Notes under the pieces: model-generated
Seen by the model: only the letters and a program-made list of their open reading frames with translations
The model's database searches: none
Told to the model about the DNA's origin: nothing
Part shown: positions 19,619-28,525 of the stretch, in pieces
Position numbering within the stretch: the first letter of the stretch is position 1
Layout of the letters: each line of letters begins with the position of its first letter
Program-made: the position numbers and the translations under genes
Assembly: GCA_963753685.1 (NCBI GenBank)
Contig: CAVWDE010000002.1
Location: forward strand, 62,001-126,000
Direction: 5' to 3'
Length of the DNA: 64,000 bases
From: DATAOG01 sp963753685
GTDB taxonomy: Bacteria > Pseudomonadota > Alphaproteobacteria > Geminicoccales > Geminicoccaceae

Positions 19619-20842
19619 ATGCCAAGCGTGAAATCACTGATCCTTATAGGCACACTCGCGGGCGGGTTCGCGCTGCTTGGCGGGGCCGCGGCCGCGGCCG
19701 ACTCCGGCCCGGGCGTCACCGATAGCGCGATCAAGATCGGCAACACCAACCCCTACAGCGGCCCGGCCTCGGCCTACGGCACGATCGGCCGCAGCCTTGC
19801 CGCCTATTTCGCCAAGATCAACGCCGAGGGTGGCATCAACAGCCGCAAGATCGAGTTCATCTCGCTCGACGACGGCTACAGCCCGCCGCGCACGGTCGAG
19901 CAGATCCGGAAGCTGGTCGAGCAGGATCAGGTGTTCCTGATCTTCCAGTCCCTGGGCACGCCGACCAATACCGCCGTCCATCAATATCTCAACGCCAAAA
20001 AGGTGCCGCAGCTGTTCGTCGCCACCGGCGCCACCAAATGGGGCCAGCCGGACAAGTTCCCCTGGACCATGGGCTGGCAGCCCAACTACCAGAGCGAGGC
20101 GAAGATCTACGCCAGATACATCCTGAAGAACAAACCGGACGGCAAGATCGGCATCCTCTATCAGAACGACGACTACGGTAAGGACTACCTCACCGGCTTC
20201 AAGGCCGGGCTCGGCGATCTGGCCGCCAAGATGATCGTGGCCGAGCAATCCTATGAGGTCACCGATCCGACCGTCGATTCCCAGATCATCTCGCTCAAGA
20301 GCAGTGGTGCCGACATCTTCTTCAACATCACGACGCCCAAGTTTGCCGCCCAGGCGATCCGCAAGGCGGCCGACCTCGGCTGGCACCCGCTGCAGTTCCT
20401 CAACAACGTCTCGAACTCGGTGGGCTCGGTGCTGCAGCCGGCCGGGCTCGACAAGGCGAAGGGCTTGATCACCGCGCTCTACCAAAAGGACCCGACCGAC
20501 CCGCAATGGCAGGACAGCCCCGAATATCTCGACTGGGCCGACTGGATGGAGCAGTACAACCCCGACGCGGACAAGACCGACCAGTTCAACGTCTACGCCT
20601 ACAACGTCGCCATGACGCTGGTGCAGGTGCTCAAGCAATGCGGCGACGACCTGACCCGCGCCAACGTCATGCACGAGGCGGCCAACCTCAAGAACCTCGA
20701 GCTGCCGATGCTGCTGCCGGGGATCGTGATCAACACCAGCCCGACCGACTTCTACCCGATCGAGAGCATGCAGCTGGCCAAGTTCGACGGCGAGAAGTGG
20801 GTGCTGTTCGGCGACGTGATCGACGCCAGCAAGGCGAAGTAG
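19619..20842 (+). CDS. Branched-chain amino-acid type periplasmic binding protein (LivJ/UrtA-like family)
   Basis: A 407-residue type I periplasmic binding protein with a signal peptide ending GGAAAAAD. Motifs: IKIGNTNPYSGPASAYGTIG, NAEGGINSRKIEFISLDDGY, NDDYGKDYLTGFKAGLG. The start ATG 19619 follows GGAGGGTAGGG; an earlier ATG at 19601 would precede this site. Third gene after livH and livM, so it supplies the ligand for that importer. The ligand is not clear; the family binds amino acids, amides or aromatic compounds. Confidence 0.9.
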   Translation: MPSVKSLILIGTLAGGFALLGGAAAAADSGPGVTDSAIKIGNTNPYSGPASAYGTIGRSLAAYFAKINAEGGINSRKIEFISLDDGYSPPRTVEQIRKLVEQDQVFLIFQSLGTPTNTAVHQYLNAKKVPQLFVATGATKWGQPDKFPWTMGWQPNYQSEAKIYARYILKNKPDGKIGILYQNDDYGKDYLTGFKAGLGDLAAKMIVAEQSYEVTDPTVDSQIISLKSSGADIFFNITTPKFAAQAIRKAADLGWHPLQFLNNVSNSVGSVLQPAGLDKAKGLITALYQKDPTDPQWQDSPEYLDWADWMEQYNPDADKTDQFNVYAYNVAMTLVQVLKQCGDDLTRANVMHEAANLKNLELPMLLPGIVINTSPTDFYPIESMQLAKFDGEKWVLFGDVIDASKAK

Positions 20843-20985
20843 TTCGAGAGCTTTGAACCCGGGAACGAGCCCACTCCGGGACCGTCAGCGGCCCGCCGCG
20901 CGCGTTCGATCGTGTCCGGGCCTCAGGGCTCTGCATGGCTCTGAGGACGACCGACCCCGCTGGGACGGGTCCGGCGACGGCGGGG

Positions 20986-21381
20986 TCAGCGACTGAGAAA
21001 GGGTCTGCTGGAGCCGTTTTCGAGCCACTCGGTCGCACCGTCGAGGATCGCCTGCAACCCCGCCAGCGTGTGTGGCTTGCTCAACAGTCCCAGAAATCCC
21101 GCAGCTTCGGCTTCGGCGGCGGTAAGATGCCCGGTCGCCGCGATCGCCAGAACGCCCATGCGCTCCTGGATTGCTCTGGCAGCTGCCAAGCCATCGCTGC
21201 CGTTCGCAAGGCGGACGTCGACCAGCGCGAGGTCTGGGCGCTCGCGCGCCACCAGCTCGATGAGCTCCCCGCCCGTGCGTGCCAGGCCCACGACCTTATG
21301 GCCCAGCGAAACCACCTCGCCGCGGAGATGTTCCGCGACAAACCAGCTGTCCTCGGCGATGGCGATGCGAAGTCGGGTCAT
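20986..21381 (-). CDS. Single-domain response regulator
   Basis: A 131-residue receiver domain without an output domain. The acidic pair is in IAEDSWF, the phospho-acceptor Asp in LALVDVRL, the switch Thr/Ser region at AIAATGH and the conserved Lys in LSKPHT. It is transcribed divergently from the HWE kinase at 21497, its most likely partner. Confidence 0.88.
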   Translation of the reverse strand: MTRLRIAIAEDSWFVAEHLRGEVVSLGHKVVGLARTGGELIELVARERPDLALVDVRLANGSDGLAAARAIQERMGVLAIAATGHLTAAEAEAAGFLGLLSKPHTLAGLQAILDGATEWLENGSSRPFLSR

Positions 21382-21496
21382 CCGATGCTGCCGGTTCAGC
21401 CAGTATGGTCGCCGTACTCGAATAACACGTTGTCAATCAATGGTTCCGGAGAAAGCACTTGGGGATGCAGATGGATCGGATTTATCTTGGCTGTCG

Positions 21497-22897
21497 ATGG
21501 AGCCCGTCCGCGCATCTGAGGCACCCGGCAAGGCCCTGGCCGTCGGCTGGCTGGCGGCGATCGTGGAGTCGTCCGACGACGCGATCGTGAGCAAGTCTCT
21601 GGATGGCATCATAACCAGCTGGAATCCTGCAGCGGAGCGGCTGTTCGGCTATCCCGCCAAGGAGGTGATCGGTCGCCCGATCGCGATTCTGGCGCCACCC
21701 GATCGCGTGAACGAGATGCCCGCGATCCTGGAGCGCATCCGGCGCGGCGACAAGATCGACCACTTCGAGACGGTCCGGCGGCGCAAGGATGGCAGCCTGG
21801 TCGACATTTCCCTGACGGTCTCGCCGATCCGCGACCAGGAGGGGCGGATCGTCGGCGCCTCCAAGATCGCCCGCGACATCACCGCGCACAAGCGTGCCGA
21901 GCAAGCTCTACTGAAGAGCGAGGAGCGCTTTCGCAGCCTCGCCAATACCGTTCCGGACATCGTCTGGACGGCAGATCCGGATGGCACCATCACTTTTGTC
22001 AATGATCGCTGGTCGCGATTCTGCGGCCGGCCGCCAGACGAGGCGGGTCGAAACTGGCCGGCACCCGAGCTGCACCCCGATGACCGCGAACGCTGCATGG
22101 AGGCGTGGCATCAGGCGCTGCGGGAGGAAACCGATTACGAGATCGAAGCCCGCATCCAACGCCATGATGGTGAGTATCGCTGGTTCCTCATCCGCGCCCT
22201 GCCCGTCCGTGAGGCCAGCGGCCAGATCAGCGCCTGGTTCGGGTCGACGACCGATATCCACGAGCGAAAGCAGTCTGAAGAGCACCAGCGCAGGTTGATG
22301 GGGGAGCTGTCGCACCGCGTCAAGAACACGCTCGCCGTGGTGCAGGTCCTGGCCGAACGCAGCGGCGCCAGGGCGACCTCGATCGACGAGTGCCTCGAGG
22401 CGTTTCGGGGCCGTCTCCAGGCCCTCAGCACCGCCCATAACGCACTGCTCGCCAGCGATTGGAAGTGGGCCAGTCTCACCTCGGTGGTCCGAGCTGCCCT
22501 CGAACCGTACCTGGGCGACCAGGAACGCGTCCACCTGGACGTCCAGGATCAGCGGCTCGAGCCGGAGGTGGCGCTCACGCTCGCTCTCGGGTTCCACGAG
22601 CTCGCCACCAACGCCGCCAAGTATGGCGCGCTCTCGAGTCCCGCGGGCCAGGTCTCGGTGACCTCAAACGTCCACTCGGGCGAGAATGGCCAGGAGCTTC
22701 GGATCGTGTGGCAGGAGACTGGCGGTCCGGCGGTCGCGCCGCCGGCGGTCGCCGGCTTTGGCACAACCATGCTGAGCAAGGCGATCGAATACCAGCATGA
22801 GGGCAGAGCGGATCTGGATTGGCGCCAAGAGGGCCTGGTCTGCCGCCTCACGTTGCCGATTGCAAAATCCGGCCTGGCTCCCGACTCCTCGAGGTAG
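21497..22897 (+). CDS. PAS-PAS HWE-family sensor histidine kinase
   Basis: A 466-residue soluble kinase. PAS domain 1 spans about residues 15-135 (ITSWNPAAERLFGYPAKEVI), PAS domain 2 about 145-265 (ITFVNDRWSRFCGRPPDEAG), then an HWE kinase core: phospho-acceptor His in GELSHRVKNTLAVVQ, N-box FHELATNAAKYGALS, and GFGTTML as the G-box. No membrane segments. ATG 21497 was used; ATG 21440 in the same frame adds 19 residues. The divergent receiver gene (58-115 bases away) suggests a two-component pair. Confidence 0.9.
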   Translation: MEPVRASEAPGKALAVGWLAAIVESSDDAIVSKSLDGIITSWNPAAERLFGYPAKEVIGRPIAILAPPDRVNEMPAILERIRRGDKIDHFETVRRRKDGSLVDISLTVSPIRDQEGRIVGASKIARDITAHKRAEQALLKSEERFRSLANTVPDIVWTADPDGTITFVNDRWSRFCGRPPDEAGRNWPAPELHPDDRERCMEAWHQALREETDYEIEARIQRHDGEYRWFLIRALPVREASGQISAWFGSTTDIHERKQSEEHQRRLMGELSHRVKNTLAVVQVLAERSGARATSIDECLEAFRGRLQALSTAHNALLASDWKWASLTSVVRAALEPYLGDQERVHLDVQDQRLEPEVALTLALGFHELATNAAKYGALSSPAGQVSVTSNVHSGENGQELRIVWQETGGPAVAPPAVAGFGTTMLSKAIEYQHEGRADLDWRQEGLVCRLTLPIAKSGLAPDSSR

Positions 22898-22989
22898 CTG
22901 CGCTGCCAACGCGCCGCCGGCGTGGCGGAGCGTCCCGGTGGTGGTCACGATGAGGACGCGCCGGCGGCCATCGGCCGCGGCCTCTCTCA

Positions 22990-24750
22990 TCAGGCATCGA
23001 GGACCAGCGGCTCGGTCGGGACCGCGATGCACGGCAGAGTCTCGCCGGCCGCAAGCGGTGCGTTCGGCGCGTGCAGATAGCGCACGGCGCCGGAAAGGAT
23101 GCGCGTCACGCAGGTGCCGCAGCTGCCGGCGCGACAACCGAACTCGATCGCCACGGCGTGCTCCTCGGCGAGCTCGAGGAGCGGGACATCGCAGCGAGTC
23201 CACTGCGCGGTCACGCCGGAACGAGCGAACGTCACGTCGATGCCGCAATCGGGCTGGGTCGCTGGTCCACGAACCGCCCGCTTGACCGTCGCGGGGCCAA
23301 AGGCCTCGAAGCGCACCCGCTCGGCCGGCACACCCCAGGCGTCGAGGCCCTGGGTGACGGCGTCCATCATCGCCGGTGGCCCGCAGACGTAAAAGTCGTA
23401 GCCATTCGAAGGCAACAACCGCCGCATGGCGGCCAGATCGATGTGGCCGACGTGGACCCCGGCGCCTTCCATCACCCCAGCCGCCTGGCTGTAGAAGACA
23501 TGCAGGTGGACGTTCGAGTGCCGCCGGGCGACCTCCTCCAGCCATGCCTTCATGACCTGCTCGCGCTCATCGCGGACGCCGTAGAGCAGCCAGGTCTCTC
23601 GCGACGATCCCTCGGCCACGATGCTCTGCAACATACCGAGCAGCGGCGTCACGCCGATCCCCCCGCCGATGAGGACCAGCGGCGGATCGTGCGCGCCAAG
23701 GTCGATGGTGAAATGGCCTGCCGGAGCTTTGACATCGAGGCCGTCGCCAACCGCCAATCGGTCGTGGAAGTAGCTCGACACGAGGCCGCCCGCAGCCTGC
23801 GGCTCACCCACCCGCGGCCCGATCCGCTTGATGGTGAGGCGATAGTGGTCGGGGCTCGAAGCATCGGACAACGAATAGGAGCGGACCGGTGGGCTCCCGG
23901 CTTCGGGCAGGCGCGGCCGGACGGTCAGGAACTGGCCGGGAACGTAGGCTGGCAGCGGCTGACCGTCCTCAGGCACCAGGTAAAACGAGGCGACGCTGTC
24001 GTTTTCGCGAACCTTCTCTTTGAGCATAAACCGGCGGAAACCGCTCCATGCCGGCGCGGGCGCCACCGCGTTGCTGGCCTGCGTGCGCGCGGCCAGCCGG
24101 GCGAGCTGGTCTTTGAAATAGTCCCGCCAGTCCTCCGGCAGGGCCGCAGCCTTCGCGACGCGGGCAAGCGCCGCCACGTCGGTCGTGTCGCGCGCGTAGA
24201 GCCGCGTGATCTCGGGGACGGGTAGCACCTCGGCGGCGCGCTCGATCAGGGTGATCGGGTCTCCCGCCCCGATCTCGCCTTCCTCGAGCACGGCGCAATA
24301 GAATCCGGTGCGCCCGCTGTTCAGCAACCGCTTGATGATGTCATCGCGGCCAAACCTGAGGCCGAGCTTGTAGCAAGGCAGGCGCGGTTGGGTGACGACG
24401 AGCTCGCTGGAACCGATCTGCAACCGGTCGCCGACGTTGACCGCATCCTCCAGAAGACCCTGGGTCGTCAGATTCTCGCCGAACATGCCCCAGGGCAACG
24501 TCATGTCCGGATACTCGCGGCGCCAATACGCGTAGTGCTCCATAGGGTAGAGATAGACGGCCTTGTCCCGGCCGCCGTGCACCGACAAGTCAGCCTGAGC
24601 GTCGCCCTCGAAGTTGAGGGTCCTCAAGGCGACCCGATGCGCCACGGGCTCCTTGAAGATCCCGGTCGAGACGGGTCTGCCCTTCCACGACACCGTGCGG
24701 GGCAGACCCACGTTCAGGGAGACGACCTTCATCGGCGGCAGCACGTCCAT
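22990..24750 (-). CDS. MOSC-flavoreductase-ferredoxin fusion
   Basis: About 586 residues with three modules. An N-terminal MOSC domain (residues 5-155) has the conserved Cys in LPCYKLGLRFG. A ferredoxin-NADP reductase type FAD/NAD domain (about 225-460) has RSYSLSD, GGGIGVTPLLGML and YVCGPPAMMD. A plant-type [2Fe-2S] domain (about 505-586) has GCRAGSCGTC and the fourth Cys in LPCIAVP. MOSC domains bind molybdenum cofactor or carry sulfur; the reductase part would feed electrons from NAD(P)H. ATG 24750 has GGAGG in front. Confidence 0.88.
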   Translation of the reverse strand: MDVLPPMKVVSLNVGLPRTVSWKGRPVSTGIFKEPVAHRVALRTLNFEGDAQADLSVHGGRDKAVYLYPMEHYAYWRREYPDMTLPWGMFGENLTTQGLLEDAVNVGDRLQIGSSELVVTQPRLPCYKLGLRFGRDDIIKRLLNSGRTGFYCAVLEEGEIGAGDPITLIERAAEVLPVPEITRLYARDTTDVAALARVAKAAALPEDWRDYFKDQLARLAARTQASNAVAPAPAWSGFRRFMLKEKVRENDSVASFYLVPEDGQPLPAYVPGQFLTVRPRLPEAGSPPVRSYSLSDASSPDHYRLTIKRIGPRVGEPQAAGGLVSSYFHDRLAVGDGLDVKAPAGHFTIDLGAHDPPLVLIGGGIGVTPLLGMLQSIVAEGSSRETWLLYGVRDEREQVMKAWLEEVARRHSNVHLHVFYSQAAGVMEGAGVHVGHIDLAAMRRLLPSNGYDFYVCGPPAMMDAVTQGLDAWGVPAERVRFEAFGPATVKRAVRGPATQPDCGIDVTFARSGVTAQWTRCDVPLLELAEEHAVAIEFGCRAGSCGTCVTRILSGAVRYLHAPNAPLAAGETLPCIAVPTEPLVLDA

Positions 24751-24825
24751 GGCATCGGGCCTCCACGACATCCGCTCCCGCACCGGAGCCGGATCAGCGT
24801 AAGGGAGATTTCAGCTCGACGCAGC

Positions 24826-24950
24826 TCACAACCCCGCCAAGCGCCAAGGATCGCTCACCTTGTCCAGGATGTGCCGCAGCATGCCGCCGGTCACCAGGCC
24901 ATTGCCGATGGCGGTCCACAAGCCCTCGATCGCACCCGGGTTTGCCCAGC
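24826..24950 (-). other. Open stretch, possible remnant of an unrecognised gene
   Basis: On the minus strand a reading frame ends at TGA (24826-24828) after AIEGLWTAIGNGLVTGG and MLRHILDKVSDPWRLAGL. It has the look of real protein (amphipathic, no frame breaks) but no start codon and no upstream continuation before the GNAT gene. I do not recognise it; it may be a leftover tail of a deleted gene. Confidence 0.25.
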
Positions 24951-25442
24951 TCAGACAGGGACCGAGCTCAAAGGCAGGAACAGACGCATCGGCTGCTCGG
25001 GTAGAGCGAGGAAGCCGTTGGCTTGATAGAACCGACGGGCGGCCTCGTTCTTGGCATCGACCACGACCGCATGGATCGCGATCTGGTCGCTGGCGCCGAG
25101 CGTCCTTTGGAGTGCGTCTGCCAGGAGAAGTCGGCCCAGGCCCTGACCCTGAACGGACCGATCGACCGCGAGACGACCAATGAGCGCGGCCGGGACCGGA
25201 TGGCGAGGAAGCTTGCGTGCCTGCCGTTCCGGCAGCGCGCTCACGTCCACGGCCAGGGCGCTCAGCGTATAGAAGCCGAGGACGACATTGGAGCCGTCTT
25301 GGATGCCGACGAACACCCGGGCGATGCGCCGCCGGACATCCTGGCCGGCCCGGTGCTTCAGGTAGTCGTCGAGTTCGTGGATGCCACAGGAGAACGCCGT
25401 CCGATCATGCTGCCGGCTGAGCGGCTCGAAGATGAGGCGCAT
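24951..25442 (-). CDS. GNAT acetyltransferase toxin (TacT-like)
   Basis: A 163-residue GNAT enzyme of the type paired with DUF1778 antitoxins: FSCGIHELDDYLKHRAGQD at the start, GFYTLSA, acetyl-CoA loop VDRSVQGQGLGRLLL, and AARRFYQANGF near the end. TacT and AtaT-like enzymes acetylate aminoacyl-tRNA and stop translation. It lies nine bases downstream of the antitoxin gene on the same strand. Confidence 0.88.
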   Translation of the reverse strand: MRLIFEPLSRQHDRTAFSCGIHELDDYLKHRAGQDVRRRIARVFVGIQDGSNVVLGFYTLSALAVDVSALPERQARKLPRHPVPAALIGRLAVDRSVQGQGLGRLLLADALQRTLGASDQIAIHAVVVDAKNEAARRFYQANGFLALPEQPMRLFLPLSSVPV

Positions 25443-25451
25443 CGTCCTCGT

Positions 25452-25739
25452 TCAGCGTGAAACGACCCGTCGGCGATGCTCCTCGATTGTCTGACGCAGC
25501 TTGGCGCTCGGCTGCGGCGGGTTGAGGATCGCGTCCACGAAGACCTCGGCGTCGCGCCGGCTCAGCACCATGGTCTCGTGCTCGCGGATCGTCCGGTCCG
25601 CGGTCGCCAGCGCGCTGGACAGGATGAAGCCGCTGATGGTCGTCCCTGCGAAGGCCGCAGCCTGCTCGATCCGCCGCTTGGCGGCGGGGTTGAGCCTCAG
25701 ATTCAGGCGTTCGCTGTTGGTCACTGCGGTCCGGGGCAT
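25452..25739 (-). CDS. DUF1778 antitoxin (TacA-like, RHH)
   Basis: A 95-residue DUF1778 protein: SERLNLRLNPAAKRRIEQAA forms the ribbon-helix-helix, TTISGFILSSALATAD the second helix region, and the tail (FVDAILNPP) is the toxin-neutralising segment. ATG 25739 was chosen because the longer frame from 25793 reads through the palindrome at 25767-25780. It should repress the pair with the toxin as co-repressor. Confidence 0.88.
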   Translation of the reverse strand: MPRTAVTNSERLNLRLNPAAKRRIEQAAAFAGTTISGFILSSALATADRTIREHETMVLSRRDAEVFVDAILNPPQPSAKLRQTIEEHRRRVVSR

Positions 25740-25766
25740 CGTCGTCACCACGTCGTCGGGAGCGGC

Positions 25767-25780
25767 AGTATGTACATACT
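25767..25780 (-). promoter_or_regulatory. Palindromic operator upstream of the TacA/TacT pair
   Basis: AGTATGTACATACT is a perfect 14-base palindrome, 27 bases before the antitoxin start. On the minus strand a TTGAAT sits upstream as a possible -35, so the dyad overlaps the expected -10. RHH antitoxins bind such sites. Confidence 0.6.
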
Positions 25781-25821
25781 TTCGGTGCCTCATTCAAGGC
25801 GCTGCGTAGGATGGGGTCGGA

Positions 25822-26346
25822 TCAGATCCGCTGTCGGCGGAGGAGGACGTAGAGGGCGCCGGTGCCGCCGTCGCGCGGCTGGGCAGGCGTGAACGCGACC
25901 ACCCGGGCGCGGTTCGGCTCCTCGTTCAGCCAGCGCGGCACCATGTGGCGGAGCGTGCCGCCGGTTTCCAGGCCCTTGCCGGTCACGATCAGCACAGAAC
26001 GGCAGCCTCTGGCCGCGGCGTCGGCGACGAAGGTCTGCAGGCGCTGGTGCGCCTGCGCCTGGGTCTGGCCGTGCAGGTCGAGGCGCAGCTCGACCTCGAC
26101 CTGGCCGCGTTTCAGGCGCAGCCAGGTGCGGCGGTCGAGGTCGACCGGCCGCTGCGGATCGAGCGACCGGCTCTGGGCACGCGCCGCGGGCAGTCGCCGG
26201 TGAACCGCCGGAACCGGCACCGCCGGTGGCGCTGCGGCAGCCGGCTGTGCCGCCTGCGGCCGACGCTCGTCGAGCGAGCCCGTCCCGGCCATGACGCTTT
26301 GCCAGAGCGCCAGCTCGGCGGCGCTCGGTCGCCGCTGCGCGCTCAT
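25822..26346 (-). CDS. Smr domain protein
   Basis: A 174-residue protein with a proline/alanine-rich N-terminal half and a C-terminal Smr (MutS2-related) domain: LRLDLHGQTQAQAHQRLQTF, SVLIVTGKGLETGGTLR, AFTPAQPRDGGTGALYVLL. Smr domains are nucleases or nucleic-acid binders. In alphaproteobacteria it commonly follows mltA; here lutABC lies between. Its start ATG 26346 overlaps a tiny upstream frame in ATGA (see repeat at 26324). Confidence 0.88.
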   Translation of the reverse strand: MSAQRRPSAAELALWQSVMAGTGSLDERRPQAAQPAAAAPPAVPVPAVHRRLPAARAQSRSLDPQRPVDLDRRTWLRLKRGQVEVELRLDLHGQTQAQAHQRLQTFVADAAARGCRSVLIVTGKGLETGGTLRHMVPRWLNEEPNRARVVAFTPAQPRDGGTGALYVLLRRQRI

Positions 26347-26392
26347 GTCGGGTGGCACTGCGCGCTCATGGTGGGTTCCGCTGCGCGCTCAT
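26324..26392 (-). repeat. Three 23-base tandem repeats at the lutC/smr junction, with two 8-codon frames
   Basis: Each unit begins ATGAGCGCGCAG; the ATGs are at 26392, 26369 and 26346, exactly 23 bases apart. The first ATG overlaps the corrected lutC stop (ATGA). It opens MSAQRNPP, whose TGA overlaps the second ATG; that opens MSAQCHPT, whose TGA overlaps the third ATG, the smr start. The result is a chain of three ATGA couplings between lutC and smr. Confidence 0.8.
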
Positions 26393-27100
26393 GGCGGGCG
26401 CCTCGAGCCGCTGCCCGCCGCGACCAGCTCGTCGACCAGCAGGATGTGCAGCCGGCTGCGGCCCGTGGGCGCCGAGCTGCAGGGTCTGCTCGATGTCGCC
26501 CGAGCGCGACGGGCCGGTGATGAAGTTGATCGAGCGCGGCAGCGCCCCGCGCTCCTCGCGCAAGAGGCGCCAGCCGTCCTCGTAGGCGCGCAGCACGCGC
26601 GCCGCCGGCAGGACCACGATCGAGGTCTCCGGCAAAAACGCGAGCGTGGTCGGCGTCTCGGGCGCCGAGCACAGCATCAAGGTCCCGGTCTCGGCGATGC
26701 CGGCGAACGCGACCGTGAGCCCGACCGCATCCTCGTCGCCGGCCCGGCCGGTGCGCAGGGTCAGCAGGGTCCGCGACCAGCCGATCTGGCCGAGCAAAGG
26801 ATCGCTCGCCATGACCAGACGCATCGGCAGGTTGCGCTCGCGCAGATAGCGCTCGATCGCTTCCGCGATCTCGTCGTAGCGGCGCAGACGCCGGACCGTG
26901 GTCTGGACCGCCTCGGCCTGGGTCGTGAACAGCTGGATCCGACCCTCGAGGTTGAGCTCGCCCCGGGCCGGGATCAGGCCCGGCGCCGGCTTCGCCAGGC
27001 GGGCCTGGACCGCGTTGCGCGCGGCGGTCGCGCCCGGGCCGCGCCGACCCAGGGTCCGGCGCAGACGCTCGAGCACCGCATCGCGCGCCGCCTCGCTCAC
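26389..27100 (-). CDS. lutC: Lactate utilization protein C (LUD domain, frameshifted)
   Basis: A LUD-domain protein of about 236 residues: LPMRLVMASDPLLGQIGWSR, VGLTVAFAGIAETGTLML and SINFITGPSRSGDIEQ are LutC hallmarks. One extra base near 26466 (CCGCAGCCGG) spoils the tail; corrected it reads LGAHGPRRLHILLVDELVAA and stops at 26389. LutABC oxidises L-lactate to pyruvate. The ATG overlaps the lutB stop (27097-27100). Confidence 0.85.
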
Positions 27101-28506
27101 GACCGGCCGCCCCGCGCCCGCCAGAGCGCCTGGAAGGTCGGCCCTTCGGGCGCCGGCAGGTCGCGCGATCCGGTCCAGCCGCCGGCCAGCGGCAGGCTGC
27201 GAAAGCGCCGGCGCCTTCCGGCCAGCAGCCCGAGCACGCGCATGCCGATGCGGCTGCAGAGGTGATAGAGCGCCGGTCGCCTGGCGGCGAACGCCCAGAG
27301 CTTGGTGCCGTAGCGCGCGACCGGTGGTGCCAGGCGCTTGCTGAACTCCTGCTCGCGCCAGTAGCGCATCAGCTTCGGCAGCGGGATCCGGACCGGGCAG
27401 ACCGCCTCGCAGCGGCCGCAGAAGCTGGACGCGCTCGGCAGGTGGTGGCCCTGCTCGATGCCGATGAACTGCGGCGTCAGGACCGCGCCCATTGGCCCCG
27501 GATAGACCCAGCCGTAGGCATGTCCGCCGGTGGTCAGATAGACCGGGCAGTGGTTCATGCAGGCGCCGCAGCGGATGCAGCGCAGGATGTCCTGGAACTC
27601 GGTGCCGACCACCTGGCTGCGGCCATTGTCGACCAGCACGATATGGAACTGGCTCGGCCCGTCCAGATCGGTCGGCCGCTTGGGCCCGGTCAGGATCGTG
27701 GTGTAGGCCGAGAACTCCTGCCCGGTCGCCGAGCGCGCCAGTACCCGCAGGAGCGTGCAGGCGTCCTCGAAGCTCGGGACCAGCTTCTCCAGGCTCGCGA
27801 CCACGATGTGGGTCTTGGGCAGGCCCTGGGTGAGCTCAGCGTTGCCCTCGTTGGTCACCAGGACCACCGAGCCGGTGTCGGCGAGAAGGAAATTGGCGCC
27901 GGTGATGCCGACGTCGGCCGCGAAGTAGCGCTGGCGCAAGGCGGCTCTGGCCTCGGCCAGCAGCTCTTCCGGCGCATCGACCCGCGGCCGGTGGTGGGCC
28001 TCGGCGAACAGGTCGGCGACCCTTTGCCTGGTCATGTGGATCGCGGGCGCCAGGATGTGGCTGGGCGTCTCGCCCGCAAGCTGGACGATGTACTCGCCGA
28101 GATCGGTCTCGACGCGCGCGATGCCGCTCGCCTCGAGCGCCTCGTTGAGGCCGATCTCCTCGCAGATCATGCTCTTGCTCTTGGTCACCGAGCGCGCGCC
28201 GGCGGCCTTGCAGAGCTTGAGGATGACCGCGCGCGCCTCGGCGGCATCGCGCGCCCAGTGAACCTTGCCGCCCTGCTCGAGCACGCGCCGCTCGAACGCC
28301 TCGAGGTAGAGGTCGAGGTGGGCGAGCGTGTGGTCCTTGATCGCTTTGGCGGCATCGCGCAGCGCCTCGAACTCGGGCAGCCGGTCGGCGGCCGCCCGGC
28401 GCTTGTCCTGAAAGCCGCCGCGGGCAAAGCCCAGCGCCGCCTGCAGCACCGGGTCGCCGAGCGCCCGGTGAGCGTTGGCCTTGAACGCGAGCGAGGTCGG
28501 TTGCAT
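27097..28506 (-). CDS. lutB: Lactate utilization iron-sulfur protein B
   Basis: A 469-residue LutB: an N-terminal LUD domain (KSKSMICEEIGLNEALE, ITGANFLLADTGSVVLVTNE) and a ferredoxin-type region with two Cys clusters, CIRCGACMNHCPVY and CGRCEAVCPVRIPL, for two [4Fe-4S] centres. C-terminal part as in lactate dehydrogenase LutB. Sits between lutA (upstream) and lutC (overlapping ATGA). Confidence 0.95.
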   Translation of the reverse strand: MQPTSLAFKANAHRALGDPVLQAALGFARGGFQDKRRAAADRLPEFEALRDAAKAIKDHTLAHLDLYLEAFERRVLEQGGKVHWARDAAEARAVILKLCKAAGARSVTKSKSMICEEIGLNEALEASGIARVETDLGEYIVQLAGETPSHILAPAIHMTRQRVADLFAEAHHRPRVDAPEELLAEARAALRQRYFAADVGITGANFLLADTGSVVLVTNEGNAELTQGLPKTHIVVASLEKLVPSFEDACTLLRVLARSATGQEFSAYTTILTGPKRPTDLDGPSQFHIVLVDNGRSQVVGTEFQDILRCIRCGACMNHCPVYLTTGGHAYGWVYPGPMGAVLTPQFIGIEQGHHLPSASSFCGRCEAVCPVRIPLPKLMRYWREQEFSKRLAPPVARYGTKLWAFAARRPALYHLCSRIGMRVLGLLAGRRRRFRSLPLAGGWTGSRDLPAPEGPTFQALWRARGGRS

Positions 28507-28525
28507 GGCGCGCTGCCCGTCCGGC

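Noticed and set aside
21424..21447. EcfG-type stress promoter upstream of the response regulator
   Set aside because: GGAAC is present on the minus strand but the best partner (TGTT) is 15 bases away and not the CGTT expected at 16-18.
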